From positions 62,001 to 126,000 of the forward strand of contig CAYYWZ010000002.1 in NCBI GenBank assembly GCA_964475415.1: a stretch of DNA of 64,000 bases, read 5' to 3'. Made by a program: the position numbers and the translations under genes. Position 1 is the first letter of the stretch, and each line of letters opens with the position of its first letter. The notes under the pieces were generated by a model, which saw only the letters and a list, made by a program, of their open reading frames with translations, searched no databases and was not told the origin of the DNA. Shown piece by piece: positions 9,263 to 18,385 of this stretch. The stretch is from CALCMJ01 sp964475415. Lineage in GTDB: Bacteria > Bacteroidota > Bacteroidia > Chitinophagales > Saprospiraceae.

Positions 9263-11533
9263 TTACATGGTTTTCAGTGTAAAGTGTAAATTTCCACCTT
9301 CAACTAGTTTGTGATGATTAATAAAATAAGTCTTATGATTCTGGTTATTCCAACTCATTTTGTCAATGAATTGTTCACCTTTTTTTTCTGTAATATCTCT
9401 TGAGATGATTAAAGATTTTCCATTGTAGTATCTAGGGTTTAGTGCTATTTCTATTTTGTCAAACATAGGGGTAGATATAGCATAATTCATATCACCTGGA
9501 CAATGAGGATATATACCCATCATACTGTATAAGAGCCAGCAAGATAAGGTTCCTGTATCGTCGTTTCCAGGTAAGCCGTCAGGCGCATTCGTGTAATGTT
9601 TATTTACAAGTTCTTGTACTGTCTTTTGTGTTCTCCATTCTTCTCCTTTTACAAAGTTAAAGAGATAAGGATAGGTGATGTCTGGCTCATTGGCTGCATC
9701 ATAATGTCCATCATCAAAACAAGTCTGTAGGGCATGAATAAATTTTTTCTCACCACCAATTAGTTTTATTAAGCCTCTTGTATCATGCGGTACAAAGAAT
9801 CTATATTGCCAAGCATTCCCTTCTACAAAACCAACATTAGCTTCGAAATTTTTCCCTAGTTCTGGATCGAACTTATCGTAGAAAGCACCTCCTTCTACTC
9901 TAGGTCTTAACATCTGAGTTTCTGAATCGTAATACTTCTTATAACTCATAGATCTATCTAGGAAGTAATTGTAATCTTTTCTTTTTTCTAGCGCCTGAGC
10001 AAACATTGCCAGATTCCAATCAGCAATATTGTATTCTAGAGAAGCCGATACAGATCCATAATATAGATTGTCAAAATTTTGGGGGATATACCCAAGTGTA
10101 GTATAGTCTTTGATATCTTTTCTGATAGGGTTGTCATCTATCTGTGTAGCCGTTTTTCTTGCAGCATTGTAGGCTGTGTGATAGTCGAAATCTTGTATAC
10201 CTCTGAGATAGGTGTCCGCTAGAACAGGGGTTGCTGGATCTCCTACCATAACATTTGTTTCCATACCCATAAGTTCCCACTTAGGAAGCCATCCACTTTC
10301 GGAATACATGTCTACCATATTTTGACATAATACAGATTGTAATTCCGGATAGACTAGGGATAAGAAAGGATGTACATTTCTATATGTATCCCAGAGAGAA
10401 AAAACGGTGTAGCGATTTTTTCCTCCCGTATTTAGAATCTCAGAAGAAGCCATTGCGGGATAATCTCCACTAACATCCTGCAAGAGGTTAGGATGTAGAA
10501 GGAGGTGGTATAGTGCGGTATAGAAAATCGTCTTGCGCTCTTTATTAGCGTCTGTTATTTTGATTCTGTTCAGCATGTTATTCCAGATAGAAAATGACTC
10601 ATCTCTGATCTCATCAAAATCCTTTTCTTTTGTTTCTTCCTCTAGATTGCGCTTAGCATTTTCTACACTGGTATACGATATGCCTATAGCCACTTCTACT
10701 GTAGTTTTTTCTTCAAAAAAATATGTCAAATAAGTGCCTAGATTTTCACCTGCAAGTTCTTGTTGATATTCAGGGTAGGGTTTATATTTGTCATTGTAGG
10801 TAGACCATTCTCCTTCTACACCTACATAATTAGGCATCTTTTTCCAAGCACCGAAGTTATCCGGAGCTTTATTGACTTTCATGTAAAAATAGACAGGTCT
10901 GACAGCAGAAGGTGTATAGCAGAAATCTCCAAAGATTTTATACCCTGATATTTCAGTTGGAGAAACAATTTTTAGTTGAGCTCCAGTTTCATTCGTTAAG
11001 CCAAGTCCAAGATTTAGTAGGATATTTGCTTGCCCTTTTCTGAAAGTATATCTGGAAAGACCTACTCTTTCTGTTGCACTTAATTCTACATCGATCGAAT
11101 GCTTATCTATGGTGCAAGTATAAGAGCCTGGTTTTGCAGACTGATCTGATATTGCGCTTCCATTTTTTTCTGGATCAAAAAATAAGCTATCTGATGTAGG
11201 CATGAGTAGAATACTACCTAAGTCAGGGCATCCTACACCAGAAAGATTTACATGGGAAAACCCCGTCAAGAAATTATTATCATATACATATGGGCGTGAG
11301 TGCCATTCGCTATCTTTTTCGTGCTTATTTTCTTCACCTTTCCTGAAGGCTACATTAAAGGGGACCACGGATGCCATCCCAGCAGGTCTCACGGGGCCAG
11401 GATGTGTAGCACCAAAATTAGTTGTTCCGATAAATGGATTGACAAGTGCTGCAGGTTCTTGCCCTATACATGCAGTTAAGAAACCTAGTGTAATGAATAG
11501 AAAAATGTGATATGTGATATAAGCTTTCTTCAT
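9263..11533 (-). CDS. GH92 exo-alpha-mannosidase, divergent lipoprotein
   Basis: This 756-residue protein has a lipobox 'FLTAC' and the GH92 opening 'LVNPFIGTTNFGATHPGP'. The proposed acid is E571 in 'VEGNAWQY', and the base region reads GNDDTGTLS with D659 aligned to the usual Asp. It departs most from the other two: the usual 'HGNEP' loop reads 'AANEP' and 'GQMSAW' reads 'GTLSCW'. It also has a C-terminal extension ('YYNGKSLIISRDIT') before the terminal beta-sandwich. It is probably another exo-alpha-mannosidase with distinct linkage preference; the substrate cannot be fixed from sequence. The ROK kinase gene stops 1 bp upstream of its start, so the two genes are practically fused at the DNA level and likely translationally coupled. 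Confidence 0.92.
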   Translation of the reverse strand: MKKAYITYHIFLFITLGFLTACIGQEPAALVNPFIGTTNFGATHPGPVRPAGMASVVPFNVAFRKGEENKHEKDSEWHSRPYVYDNNFLTGFSHVNLSGVGCPDLGSILLMPTSDSLFFDPEKNGSAISDQSAKPGSYTCTIDKHSIDVELSATERVGLSRYTFRKGQANILLNLGLGLTNETGAQLKIVSPTEISGYKIFGDFCYTPSAVRPVYFYMKVNKAPDNFGAWKKMPNYVGVEGEWSTYNDKYKPYPEYQQELAGENLGTYLTYFFEEKTTVEVAIGISYTSVENAKRNLEEETKEKDFDEIRDESFSIWNNMLNRIKITDANKERKTIFYTALYHLLLHPNLLQDVSGDYPAMASSEILNTGGKNRYTVFSLWDTYRNVHPFLSLVYPELQSVLCQNMVDMYSESGWLPKWELMGMETNVMVGDPATPVLADTYLRGIQDFDYHTAYNAARKTATQIDDNPIRKDIKDYTTLGYIPQNFDNLYYGSVSASLEYNIADWNLAMFAQALEKRKDYNYFLDRSMSYKKYYDSETQMLRPRVEGGAFYDKFDPELGKNFEANVGFVEGNAWQYRFFVPHDTRGLIKLIGGEKKFIHALQTCFDDGHYDAANEPDITYPYLFNFVKGEEWRTQKTVQELVNKHYTNAPDGLPGNDDTGTLSCWLLYSMMGIYPHCPGDMNYAISTPMFDKIEIALNPRYYNGKSLIISRDITEKKGEQFIDKMSWNNQNHKTYFINHHKLVEGGNLHFTLKTM

Positions 11534-12463
11534 TTATAAATCTGGTAAAATTTTAGATACTTTCTCCCAATAATCAGAATCAAAAAGTATCGCCGCTCCA
11601 ATAACAGCAGCATCTTCTAGTAAATCTGATTTTATTATATCTACTGGATTTGTTGTCCTTAGATTTTTAGTTAGGGGTGCGATAAAGTGATCTAATGCTT
11701 TAGAAATATTTCCTCCTACAATTAGCGTGTCAGTTTGGAAATTAGTTAAATAAGGACTTAGAAATGTTCCCAGATTATTTCCGAAAGTTTCAAAAATATC
11801 TTTTACATGAGGATCTTTCTTATTATCAAATACTAATTCTTTTACACCAGCGATTTCTTTAGAGGTCAGCTCATAGTATTTTTTCTTAAACCATGTGGTA
11901 GAAAAATACTCGTCTGCAATTCCTTGAGAATAGGGGAGATGCCATAGGCAACCTTGTTCGGGCGTATCTTCCCTATGTATGACAGGAACCTTATTATCTA
12001 AGAAAGCTGATCCCAGACCTGTGCCTAAGGTTATAACAGTAAGTTTGTTGCCTTCCTTACCTTTTCCCATAAATGCTTCTCCTATTGCGAAGCAAGTTGC
12101 GTCATTTATATAACGCATGTCTAATTGTTTCTGAAAGGTAAGATGTTTACTTAACTCTAGGGTTAAGTTCAGGCCATATAATGCTTTCATCTTGTGTGTC
12201 ATCATGGCAATCCCTTCACTATAATTGAAGGGACCTGGAAAAGCAAAACCGATACCTTGTATCTCATCTTTTAATGGAACACTTTGTATAGTTTTTTCTA
12301 TGGTGTCGGACCAGTTTTTCAGAATAGAAATTTTATCAGATGTATGATCATAAGAAGATCTTTGCATACTTCCATCAAGGATTTCTATAGCATTTATATC
12401 TACTAGAGCACAACTTATATGTGATCCACCTACATCTACTCCTATCGCAATCCTCTTTTTCAT
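11534..12463 (-). CDS. ROK-family sugar kinase
   Basis: This 309-residue protein opens with 'IGVDVGGSHISCALVD', the phosphate-binding motif of ROK/actin-fold sugar kinases. 'YINDATCFAIGEA' contains the Asn-Asp of the active site, followed by 'TLGTGLGSAFL', the second nucleotide-binding loop. The zinc-binding CxCGxxGCxE motif common in ROK glucokinases and NagK is not present; around residue 168 only one Cys is seen ('PEQGCLWHLP'). The likely cytoplasmic role is phosphorylation of mannose, glucose or GlcNAc freed by the surrounding enzymes. No DNA-binding domain is present, so it is not a ROK repressor. It is 3 bp downstream of the GH130 gene and shares its transcript. Confidence 0.88.
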   Translation of the reverse strand: MKKRIAIGVDVGGSHISCALVDINAIEILDGSMQRSSYDHTSDKISILKNWSDTIEKTIQSVPLKDEIQGIGFAFPGPFNYSEGIAMMTHKMKALYGLNLTLELSKHLTFQKQLDMRYINDATCFAIGEAFMGKGKEGNKLTVITLGTGLGSAFLDNKVPVIHREDTPEQGCLWHLPYSQGIADEYFSTTWFKKKYYELTSKEIAGVKELVFDNKKDPHVKDIFETFGNNLGTFLSPYLTNFQTDTLIVGGNISKALDHFIAPLTKNLRTTNPVDIIKSDLLEDAAVIGAAILFDSDYWEKVSKILPDL

Positions 12464-12466
12464 TTA

Positions 12467-13471
12467 TTATGCAAAATCGTTTTTCTTGATAAAACTAATT
12501 ATTTCATGTATGTAGCCAAAGGCAATACACACAGAGGTATCTGCTGCACCATAATATAATACTAGTTTGCCTGTCTCTTCCTCTTCTATAGATGCGCAGG
12601 GAAAAATAACATTAGGTACGTCTCCTGTTAGTTCGTACAACTCTGAAGGTGCTAGAAGGTATGCTCTCGATCTATATAGTACCTTAGAAGGTTCTTCTAG
12701 ATCTAAGAGGGCAGCACCTACAGAATACCGGAAACCATTACAGGTCTGTATTACGCCATGGTAGATTACTAACCATCCTTCTTCCGTCCATATAGGAACT
12801 CCTCCCGCACCGATTTTTGTGCATTGCCAAGCGCTATCGGCAAAGTCACTTACTTTCATGACGACCCTATGTTCTCCCCAGTATTTCATATCCGGACTGT
12901 AACTAATGAAAATATCGCCAAATGCTGTATGTCCATTATCGCTAGGTCTGCTCAGCATAGCATATTTTCCATTGATTTTTTTCGGAAAAAGTACACCATT
13001 CCTATTGAAGGGTAGAAAGGCGTTTTCACACATATGGTATTCTTTGAAATCAAATGTATAAGCAATACCTATTGTAGGTCCATGATGTCCATTGCACCAA
13101 GTCAGCCAGTATCTATCCTCGATAAAGCTTACTCTAGGATCATATTTGTATTCTGAATGTAGAAAATCTGTATTACCAGCTTTCATTTTTATAGGCTCGT
13201 GTTCTATCTCCCAGTTTACACCGTCTTTGCTAAACCCCGTATGTATATTCATACGTACACTACGATCGTCACAACGGAACACACCTGCGTAGCCTTCTTT
13301 GTATCTAACGACTGCACTATTGAAGATGCTATTAGAGGTCGGAATATCATTTCTACCGATAATAGGATTTGCGGAATATCTCCACAATACATCTTTAGAT
13401 ATTGTGGCTCTTTCTTGCCAAGGTAATTTTAATTGCGTTTGAGTTTTTGCATCTAGCTTGTCTACATCCAT
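12467..13471 (-). CDS. GH130 beta-mannoside phosphorylase
   Basis: This 334-residue protein has no signal peptide and is therefore cytoplasmic. Recognisable GH130 segments are 'YSANPIIGRNDIPTSNSIFNSAVV', 'VFRCDD', 'YKYDPRVSFIED' (with the Asp thought to protonate the bond), 'GKYAMLSRPSDNGHT' and 'GAGGVPIWTEEGWLVIYHG'. The length is normal for subfamily 2 enzymes such as UhgbMP and BT1033. These phosphorolyse Man-beta-1,4-GlcNAc, the N-glycan core, to mannose-1-phosphate and GlcNAc. That activity fits PNGase F and GH92 next door and saves ATP. GH130 members acting on mannobiose or mannosylglucose cannot be excluded from motifs alone. The gene sits 9 bp after the CBM9-like lipoprotein gene. Confidence 0.92.
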   Translation of the reverse strand: MDVDKLDAKTQTQLKLPWQERATISKDVLWRYSANPIIGRNDIPTSNSIFNSAVVRYKEGYAGVFRCDDRSVRMNIHTGFSKDGVNWEIEHEPIKMKAGNTDFLHSEYKYDPRVSFIEDRYWLTWCNGHHGPTIGIAYTFDFKEYHMCENAFLPFNRNGVLFPKKINGKYAMLSRPSDNGHTAFGDIFISYSPDMKYWGEHRVVMKVSDFADSAWQCTKIGAGGVPIWTEEGWLVIYHGVIQTCNGFRYSVGAALLDLEEPSKVLYRSRAYLLAPSELYELTGDVPNVIFPCASIEEEETGKLVLYYGAADTSVCIAFGYIHEIISFIKKNDFA

Positions 13472-13480
13472 TTTATCATA

Positions 13481-14647
13481 TTAATTTGCTAAGTTTCTGC
13501 TGTATATTTTTCCTTTGTGGTTTATAATCCATACCAGTTTATTATCACAAGAGGCACTACTTATTTCGAAACTAAATGGGCTTTTATAAAAATTTATTTC
13601 TGGTCTACATGATACATATTGAGGGATGTTGAAATCATTTGTATTAATACTGTAGCTATTATTTTTTTTGTAAATAGCTAACTGTTGCCAGTAAAGATTC
13701 CATAAAGTATTTTTGATTTCCTCATCTTCTGAGAATTGAAATATTTCTGAGGTGCCTACTGGGTTTATAGAGAATTGAACATGGCCCCACATCTCGGGCA
13801 TGTGCATATTTATTTTTCCAGTAGGAGACCATACCCAATTGTTTTCAGGTAGAGATTCACCATCTTTATCCTTTCTTTTTACATATTCATTATTGTTTAC
13901 ATCCACAGTCCAGTCTACACGGCTAAAGTTTAAACGCCACTGATTTCCATTATCAGGTATATTTTCCTCTTTTGCTAATTCTTTTAACGCAGACCATGGT
14001 AAAGCGATCTCTATACCCCAATACTTGTCTACATCTTCAGGGTTATTGATAGTTCCCTCTACATGTACAGCAGATTTTAGGTCTAGTACATTCCAGTTAA
14101 ACAATACCTTAGGTTCATCATCAACTCTATACGGTCTTAATAATATGAGATCCCATAAAGTGTTGAATGCATTCCATTCTAGTTCATAGTAATTATGTGA
14201 GTCTCCATCAGGGTCAATAAATATTTCGAAATCATCATCGTAGTAAATGATATCATCTCTATTTTTTAGTTTAGCCCATACATGAGGTTCGTCCATCTGC
14301 GCATAAAAATAGAAATAGCTAGAGTCCCATAACATCTTTACCCTTGTGTCATATGTAGGTAATGGTTTGACAGATCCTTCTATATCCACAAATTTATTTG
14401 TCCATTTCGCTTTTTGCCAAGAGGATTCTGAGGGCTTACCGTCTACTATGATTTCTGAATTTACAAATTGACAAACATACGTTTCTGGTTGTATTACTGG
14501 ATTGTTTTTCCGTTCATAGATCTTAGGGGTAGGTTTCTGAATAGTAATAGTTTCTTTATGGGCGGTACTGCACGCAGTAAAACCTATAGCAACAACTAGT
14601 ACTATGAGGTGATATATTTTTAATTGTATGTTTTTATCTCTTATCAT
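13481..14647 (-). CDS. CBM9-like carbohydrate-binding lipoprotein
   Basis: This 388-residue protein has a lipobox 'IGFTAC'. From about residue 60 to 300 it has a family 9-like carbohydrate-binding fold: 'IIVDGKPSESSWQKA', 'TRVKMLWDSSYFYFYAQMDEPHVWA', 'DDDFEIFIDPDGDSHNYYELEWNA'. The last ~75 residues carry no motif I know. Such proteins occur in many Bacteroidota glycan loci and are presumed to bind sugar at the cell surface; no catalytic residues are evident. Its ATG overlaps the stop of the upstream SSS symporter gene by 4 bp (ATGA), which implies translational coupling of a transporter and a binding protein. Confidence 0.85.
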   Translation of the reverse strand: MIRDKNIQLKIYHLIVLVVAIGFTACSTAHKETITIQKPTPKIYERKNNPVIQPETYVCQFVNSEIIVDGKPSESSWQKAKWTNKFVDIEGSVKPLPTYDTRVKMLWDSSYFYFYAQMDEPHVWAKLKNRDDIIYYDDDFEIFIDPDGDSHNYYELEWNAFNTLWDLILLRPYRVDDEPKVLFNWNVLDLKSAVHVEGTINNPEDVDKYWGIEIALPWSALKELAKEENIPDNGNQWRLNFSRVDWTVDVNNNEYVKRKDKDGESLPENNWVWSPTGKINMHMPEMWGHVQFSINPVGTSEIFQFSEDEEIKNTLWNLYWQQLAIYKKNNSYSINTNDFNIPQYVSCRPEINFYKSPFSFEISSASCDNKLVWIINHKGKIYSRNLAN

Positions 14648-16470
14648 ACTTCATTACTCAGTTTATTGTACCAATTGAATTTTAAGAAGATAGAAGTAAG
14701 GACTAAGATAGCTGATGTAATTCCTATACTCTTGTAATCATGGAGAATGAAATATATAGGCAGCACTACCATAGACATTTGCCAAGCAATGCCGACTAGA
14801 ACATTAAGCATATCAGTTTTAAAATTCATATTAGGAAGGAAATTAGAATCTTGTACTTTTAATTTATTTATTACAGGGTTCCAAAATCCCCATGGTCTGG
14901 TTTGCTTGTAGAAATTCATTAGAACCTCATCTTTGTTTGCTGGGCTGAGGAATGTGCCAGCTATACAACCTACAAAAGATGCTAGGAGGATGAGAGGGAA
15001 CAGATAGATCGCTGAGCTATCTGGAAAAATCGAAGGGACAAGAGTAGATGCTATAAGTCCACACAACATTCCCCAGAAATATCCGTAACCGTTAAATCTC
15101 CACCATATCCACTTTAATACATTGGCTGCTGCATAGCCTCCATATAACGCAGAGGTAATCCATAACGTCAAAGAATTGATGGAATCTGCATAGAATCCCA
15201 TAATAACACCTATAATTACTAAGGCCAAAGAGGACAGGTAACTATACCTTATATACGTTCTATCAGAAGCAGTGGGGTTAATGTATTTTTTGTAAAGATC
15301 ATTTACGATATAGGCTGGAGCAGCATTAATAAATGCCGCAAAGGTCCCCATAAATGCTGCTAGAAGACCTGCTATAAGCAATCCTTTAAATCCTGCTGGT
15401 ATAAATTTCTCCATCGCAAGGGGAAGTATTTTTTCGAAATCTATATCTGCTCCCATAGCTTGTAGCTCGGGGCTGAGGTATACTATTGCGAGTGCTCCGA
15501 ATCCTGCGATCATAAGGTATCTAGGGATAAATAGAACTAGGATAGTAAGACCATTCATCTTTGCAGCTTCCACAGGTGTACGAGCACTCAACACACGTTG
15601 CATATCATAACTAGGAACAGGTCCGGCAAGACTGGCGAATATCCCCTTAAATAACATCATCATAAATAAATACCCAAACAGTTCGAATCCGTCGGAGGAA
15701 ATTCTTTCATTGACGCTATCCATATGTCCAGTCCAGTCCAAGTCGAGATTCATACCAAAAGATAACTCGTTCCATCCGCTAGGTACGTTAGCAAGTATTT
15801 GCTCAGAGCTTACAGATGTAAATGCTATATACCCCACAACTAAACATGAGATCGTCATTATAATAAATTGCAACACCTCTGTAAGTACGACAGAGTAGAT
15901 TCCACCCTTGATAGCATATAAACTTGTAAAAGCGATTATGATAAGTGCATAAGAGTTTTCTGAAGTGAGTTGTATTATTCCAGAATATAAGGATAAATCC
16001 CAAGGAAAGAAGATACTTGCAAATTTTCCTATACCTATAAAGAAGTAAGCTATAAAGCCGAATACACTTATGATGGCAAACACAGTCACAATAATATGGG
16101 ATAGTCTAGCTCCTAGTTCATCTCCGAATCTATGTGTTATCCACTGAGCACCTGTCAGCACATTAGATCTTCTAAGCCACACTGCTAGAAATATCATCAT
16201 AAAAACTTGATTCCATACGGGCCATAACCAAGGGATCCAAGCACTCTTAAGACCATAGATAAATAGAATAGAGACTGTCCACATCGTTCCTGAGATATCG
16301 AACATTCCAGATGCATTAGATAGCCCTAGAAGTGGCCAAGGTATTTTGTTTTCTCCTAGGAAGTAGGAACTCAGATTCTTAGATGCTCGCTTAGAAATAT
16401 AGAACCCTATAAACAATGTTACTATAAGATAGATTAATATTATGGCTATATCAATTGGTGCTAAGTTCAA
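14644..16470 (-). CDS. Sodium:solute symporter (SSS family)
   Basis: This 608-residue membrane protein has roughly 14 hydrophobic segments. SSS hallmarks are 'FFIGFYISKRASKNLSSYFLGE'-like text near residues 20-45, 'GLSNASGMFDISGTMW', 'YAIKGGIYSVVLTEVLQFIIM' near residue 185 and 'GLLIAGLLAAFMGTFAAFINAAPAYIVNDLYKKYI' near residue 365. The family couples sodium to uptake of sugars, sialic acid, amino acids or vitamins; location in this locus suggests a sugar such as mannose or an amino sugar. The locus therefore encodes two different inner-membrane uptake systems (this one and the FHS permease), presumably for different released sugars. It starts 9 bp downstream of nagB. Confidence 0.92.
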   Translation of the reverse strand: MNLAPIDIAIILIYLIVTLFIGFYISKRASKNLSSYFLGENKIPWPLLGLSNASGMFDISGTMWTVSILFIYGLKSAWIPWLWPVWNQVFMMIFLAVWLRRSNVLTGAQWITHRFGDELGARLSHIIVTVFAIISVFGFIAYFFIGIGKFASIFFPWDLSLYSGIIQLTSENSYALIIIAFTSLYAIKGGIYSVVLTEVLQFIIMTISCLVVGYIAFTSVSSEQILANVPSGWNELSFGMNLDLDWTGHMDSVNERISSDGFELFGYLFMMMLFKGIFASLAGPVPSYDMQRVLSARTPVEAAKMNGLTILVLFIPRYLMIAGFGALAIVYLSPELQAMGADIDFEKILPLAMEKFIPAGFKGLLIAGLLAAFMGTFAAFINAAPAYIVNDLYKKYINPTASDRTYIRYSYLSSLALVIIGVIMGFYADSINSLTLWITSALYGGYAAANVLKWIWWRFNGYGYFWGMLCGLIASTLVPSIFPDSSAIYLFPLILLASFVGCIAGTFLSPANKDEVLMNFYKQTRPWGFWNPVINKLKVQDSNFLPNMNFKTDMLNVLVGIAWQMSMVVLPIYFILHDYKSIGITSAILVLTSIFLKFNWYNKLSNEV

Positions 16471-16479
16471 TATGTTTTT

Positions 16480-18378
16480 TTAGAAAGTGAATCTTTTGAA
16501 TGCTTCCATAGCCTCGTATTCTGCCAGACCTAGTTTATCATACATGTTAGCTGTATTTTTATTTCTTTGCTCTGACCGTTGCCAGAATTCTCTACTATCT
16601 ACACCAGGGAATAGTGGTCTATCTTTTTGCGATTGATGCTTGAAGATTGCTCTTCTTTTTCTAATTAATTCGTCTGGGCTAAGCGGCACTGCTTTTTCTA
16701 TTTCGTGCAGACCCCATTCTTGCCAAGCCCCTCTGTAGAGCCATAACCAACAATCCTTACTCCATTTTTGATTTTTTACAGATTTTAGTGCTTGAAAAAT
16801 AGCATCTAAACATACTCTATGCGTACCATGAGGATCAGAAAGATCTCCTGCAGCATATACCATATGAGGTTTAACATCCTCTAATAATTTTTTTATGATA
16901 GTAACATCATCTGGACCTATAGGTTTCTTTTTTATAAGCCCAGTTTCATAGAAAGGAAGATCTAAATGATGTACATTCTCGTCAGGAATTCCAATATATC
17001 TGCAGGCAGAGCGTGCTTCTACTCTACGGATCATACCTTTTATTTTTCTCACTTCAGGGCTGTCTATTTCTCCTGGTTTTTTATTTTTTAGTTTTTGTAT
17101 TATTTGTCTAAACATGAGCTCAGATTTGCTCTGCTCCATAGAAAAAGCTCTATGGTAATCACATACAAATTCAGCGTGGTCTATTACATCCTCATCAAAT
17201 ACTGCTATATTACCTGAGGTTTGATAAGCAATATGTATATCATGACCTTGATCTGATAATCGTATTACCGTGCCTCCCATAGATATTACATCATCATCAG
17301 GATGTGGGCTGAAGACTATAATCCTTTTTTTGTCAGGTACAGCTCTTTCAGGCCTATGAGAATCATCTGCATTAGGTTTTCCGCCTGGCCATCCTGTAAT
17401 AGTGTGTTGCATAAGGTTGAACACGTTAATATTAATCTGGTAGGCGGGTCCTTTCTCATGAATTAGCTCAGCTAAGTGATGTTCTATATAATCGTTTTCT
17501 GTAAGTTTTAAAATCGGTTTCTCCGTAGTCAATGACAAGTGTATTACTGCTTTTTTTATTTGCTCTTCATCCCATTTACATTCTTGCACCTTCCATGGAG
17601 TTTCGAATCGAGTGAGTTTATCTGCGGCGGCATTATCTAGATAGAAAATTGTGTTAGGATGCTTTTGTAGAAATGTAGCGGGTACTTGATCGGATAGTTG
17701 TCCTTCGACTGTTTTTTTTATAATGGCGGATTTAGATTCTCCCCATGCAAGCAGGCAAATTTTCTTGGCTTTCATTATTGTCCCTACGCCCATAGTGATC
17801 GCATTTCTAGGAACATGTTCTTCACCGAAGAAATCGCTTGCAGCGTCTTTTTTTGTAATCTCATCTAGTGTTATAAGCCTGGTAAGTCCATCTATTGTAG
17901 ATCCAGGTTCGTTAAAACCAATATGCCCTGTACGACCTATTCCTAATAATTGTATGTCCAGTCCTCCGTTTTTTTCGATACTTTCTTCATAAGAATGACA
18001 GTAAGATTTTACATCCTTGATGTCTATCGAACCGTTAGGTATATTGATATTATTTTTTGGAATGTCAATGTGATCAAAGAGATGTTTGTTCATGAAGTTG
18101 ACATAGCTCTGAGTTGCTGTAGGTTGCATAGGGAAGTACTCATCTAAGTTGTAAGTAATTACATTACTGAAACTTAGACCTTCATCTTTATGTAACCTGA
18201 CGAGTTCTGCATAGACTTTTATAGGAGAAGAACCTGTAGCAAGGCCTAGGACGCAATGGTCATTATTTTTTCGCTTAGTTTGTATTTCTTCGGCAATAAT
18301 TTTAGCCACTTCTACGGAAGCCTCTTTTGCTTCTTCAAAAACTTCTACTTGGATTTTTTCAAACCTTTTGTTACTCAT
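16480..18378 (-). CDS. nagB: Glucosamine-6-phosphate deaminase fused to PIG-L/LmbE deacetylase domain
   Basis: This 632-residue protein is about twice the length of stand-alone NagB (~266). Residues 1-270 are the NagB domain: 'LGLATGSSPIKVYAELV', 'NLDEYFPM' and 'GIGRTGHIGFNEPGS' carry the substrate-phosphate and catalytic residues for converting GlcN-6-P to fructose-6-P plus ammonia. From about 350 a PIG-L/LmbE domain follows, with metal-binding 'PHPDDD' at 358-363 and 'DPHGTHRVCLDA' near 525. PIG-L domains deacetylate GlcNAc-containing substrates. The same fusion is known in Bacteroides, so it is a phylum trait. No separate NagA is visible in the window, so the second domain might supply the deacetylation step; this is inference. 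The gene is cytoplasmic and lies 7 bp after the GHL10-like gene. Confidence 0.93.
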   Translation of the reverse strand: MSNKRFEKIQVEVFEEAKEASVEVAKIIAEEIQTKRKNNDHCVLGLATGSSPIKVYAELVRLHKDEGLSFSNVITYNLDEYFPMQPTATQSYVNFMNKHLFDHIDIPKNNINIPNGSIDIKDVKSYCHSYEESIEKNGGLDIQLLGIGRTGHIGFNEPGSTIDGLTRLITLDEITKKDAASDFFGEEHVPRNAITMGVGTIMKAKKICLLAWGESKSAIIKKTVEGQLSDQVPATFLQKHPNTIFYLDNAAADKLTRFETPWKVQECKWDEEQIKKAVIHLSLTTEKPILKLTENDYIEHHLAELIHEKGPAYQININVFNLMQHTITGWPGGKPNADDSHRPERAVPDKKRIIVFSPHPDDDVISMGGTVIRLSDQGHDIHIAYQTSGNIAVFDEDVIDHAEFVCDYHRAFSMEQSKSELMFRQIIQKLKNKKPGEIDSPEVRKIKGMIRRVEARSACRYIGIPDENVHHLDLPFYETGLIKKKPIGPDDVTIIKKLLEDVKPHMVYAAGDLSDPHGTHRVCLDAIFQALKSVKNQKWSKDCWLWLYRGAWQEWGLHEIEKAVPLSPDELIRKRRAIFKHQSQKDRPLFPGVDSREFWQRSEQRNKNTANMYDKLGLAEYEAMEAFKRFTF

Positions 18379-18385
18379 GAGATAA

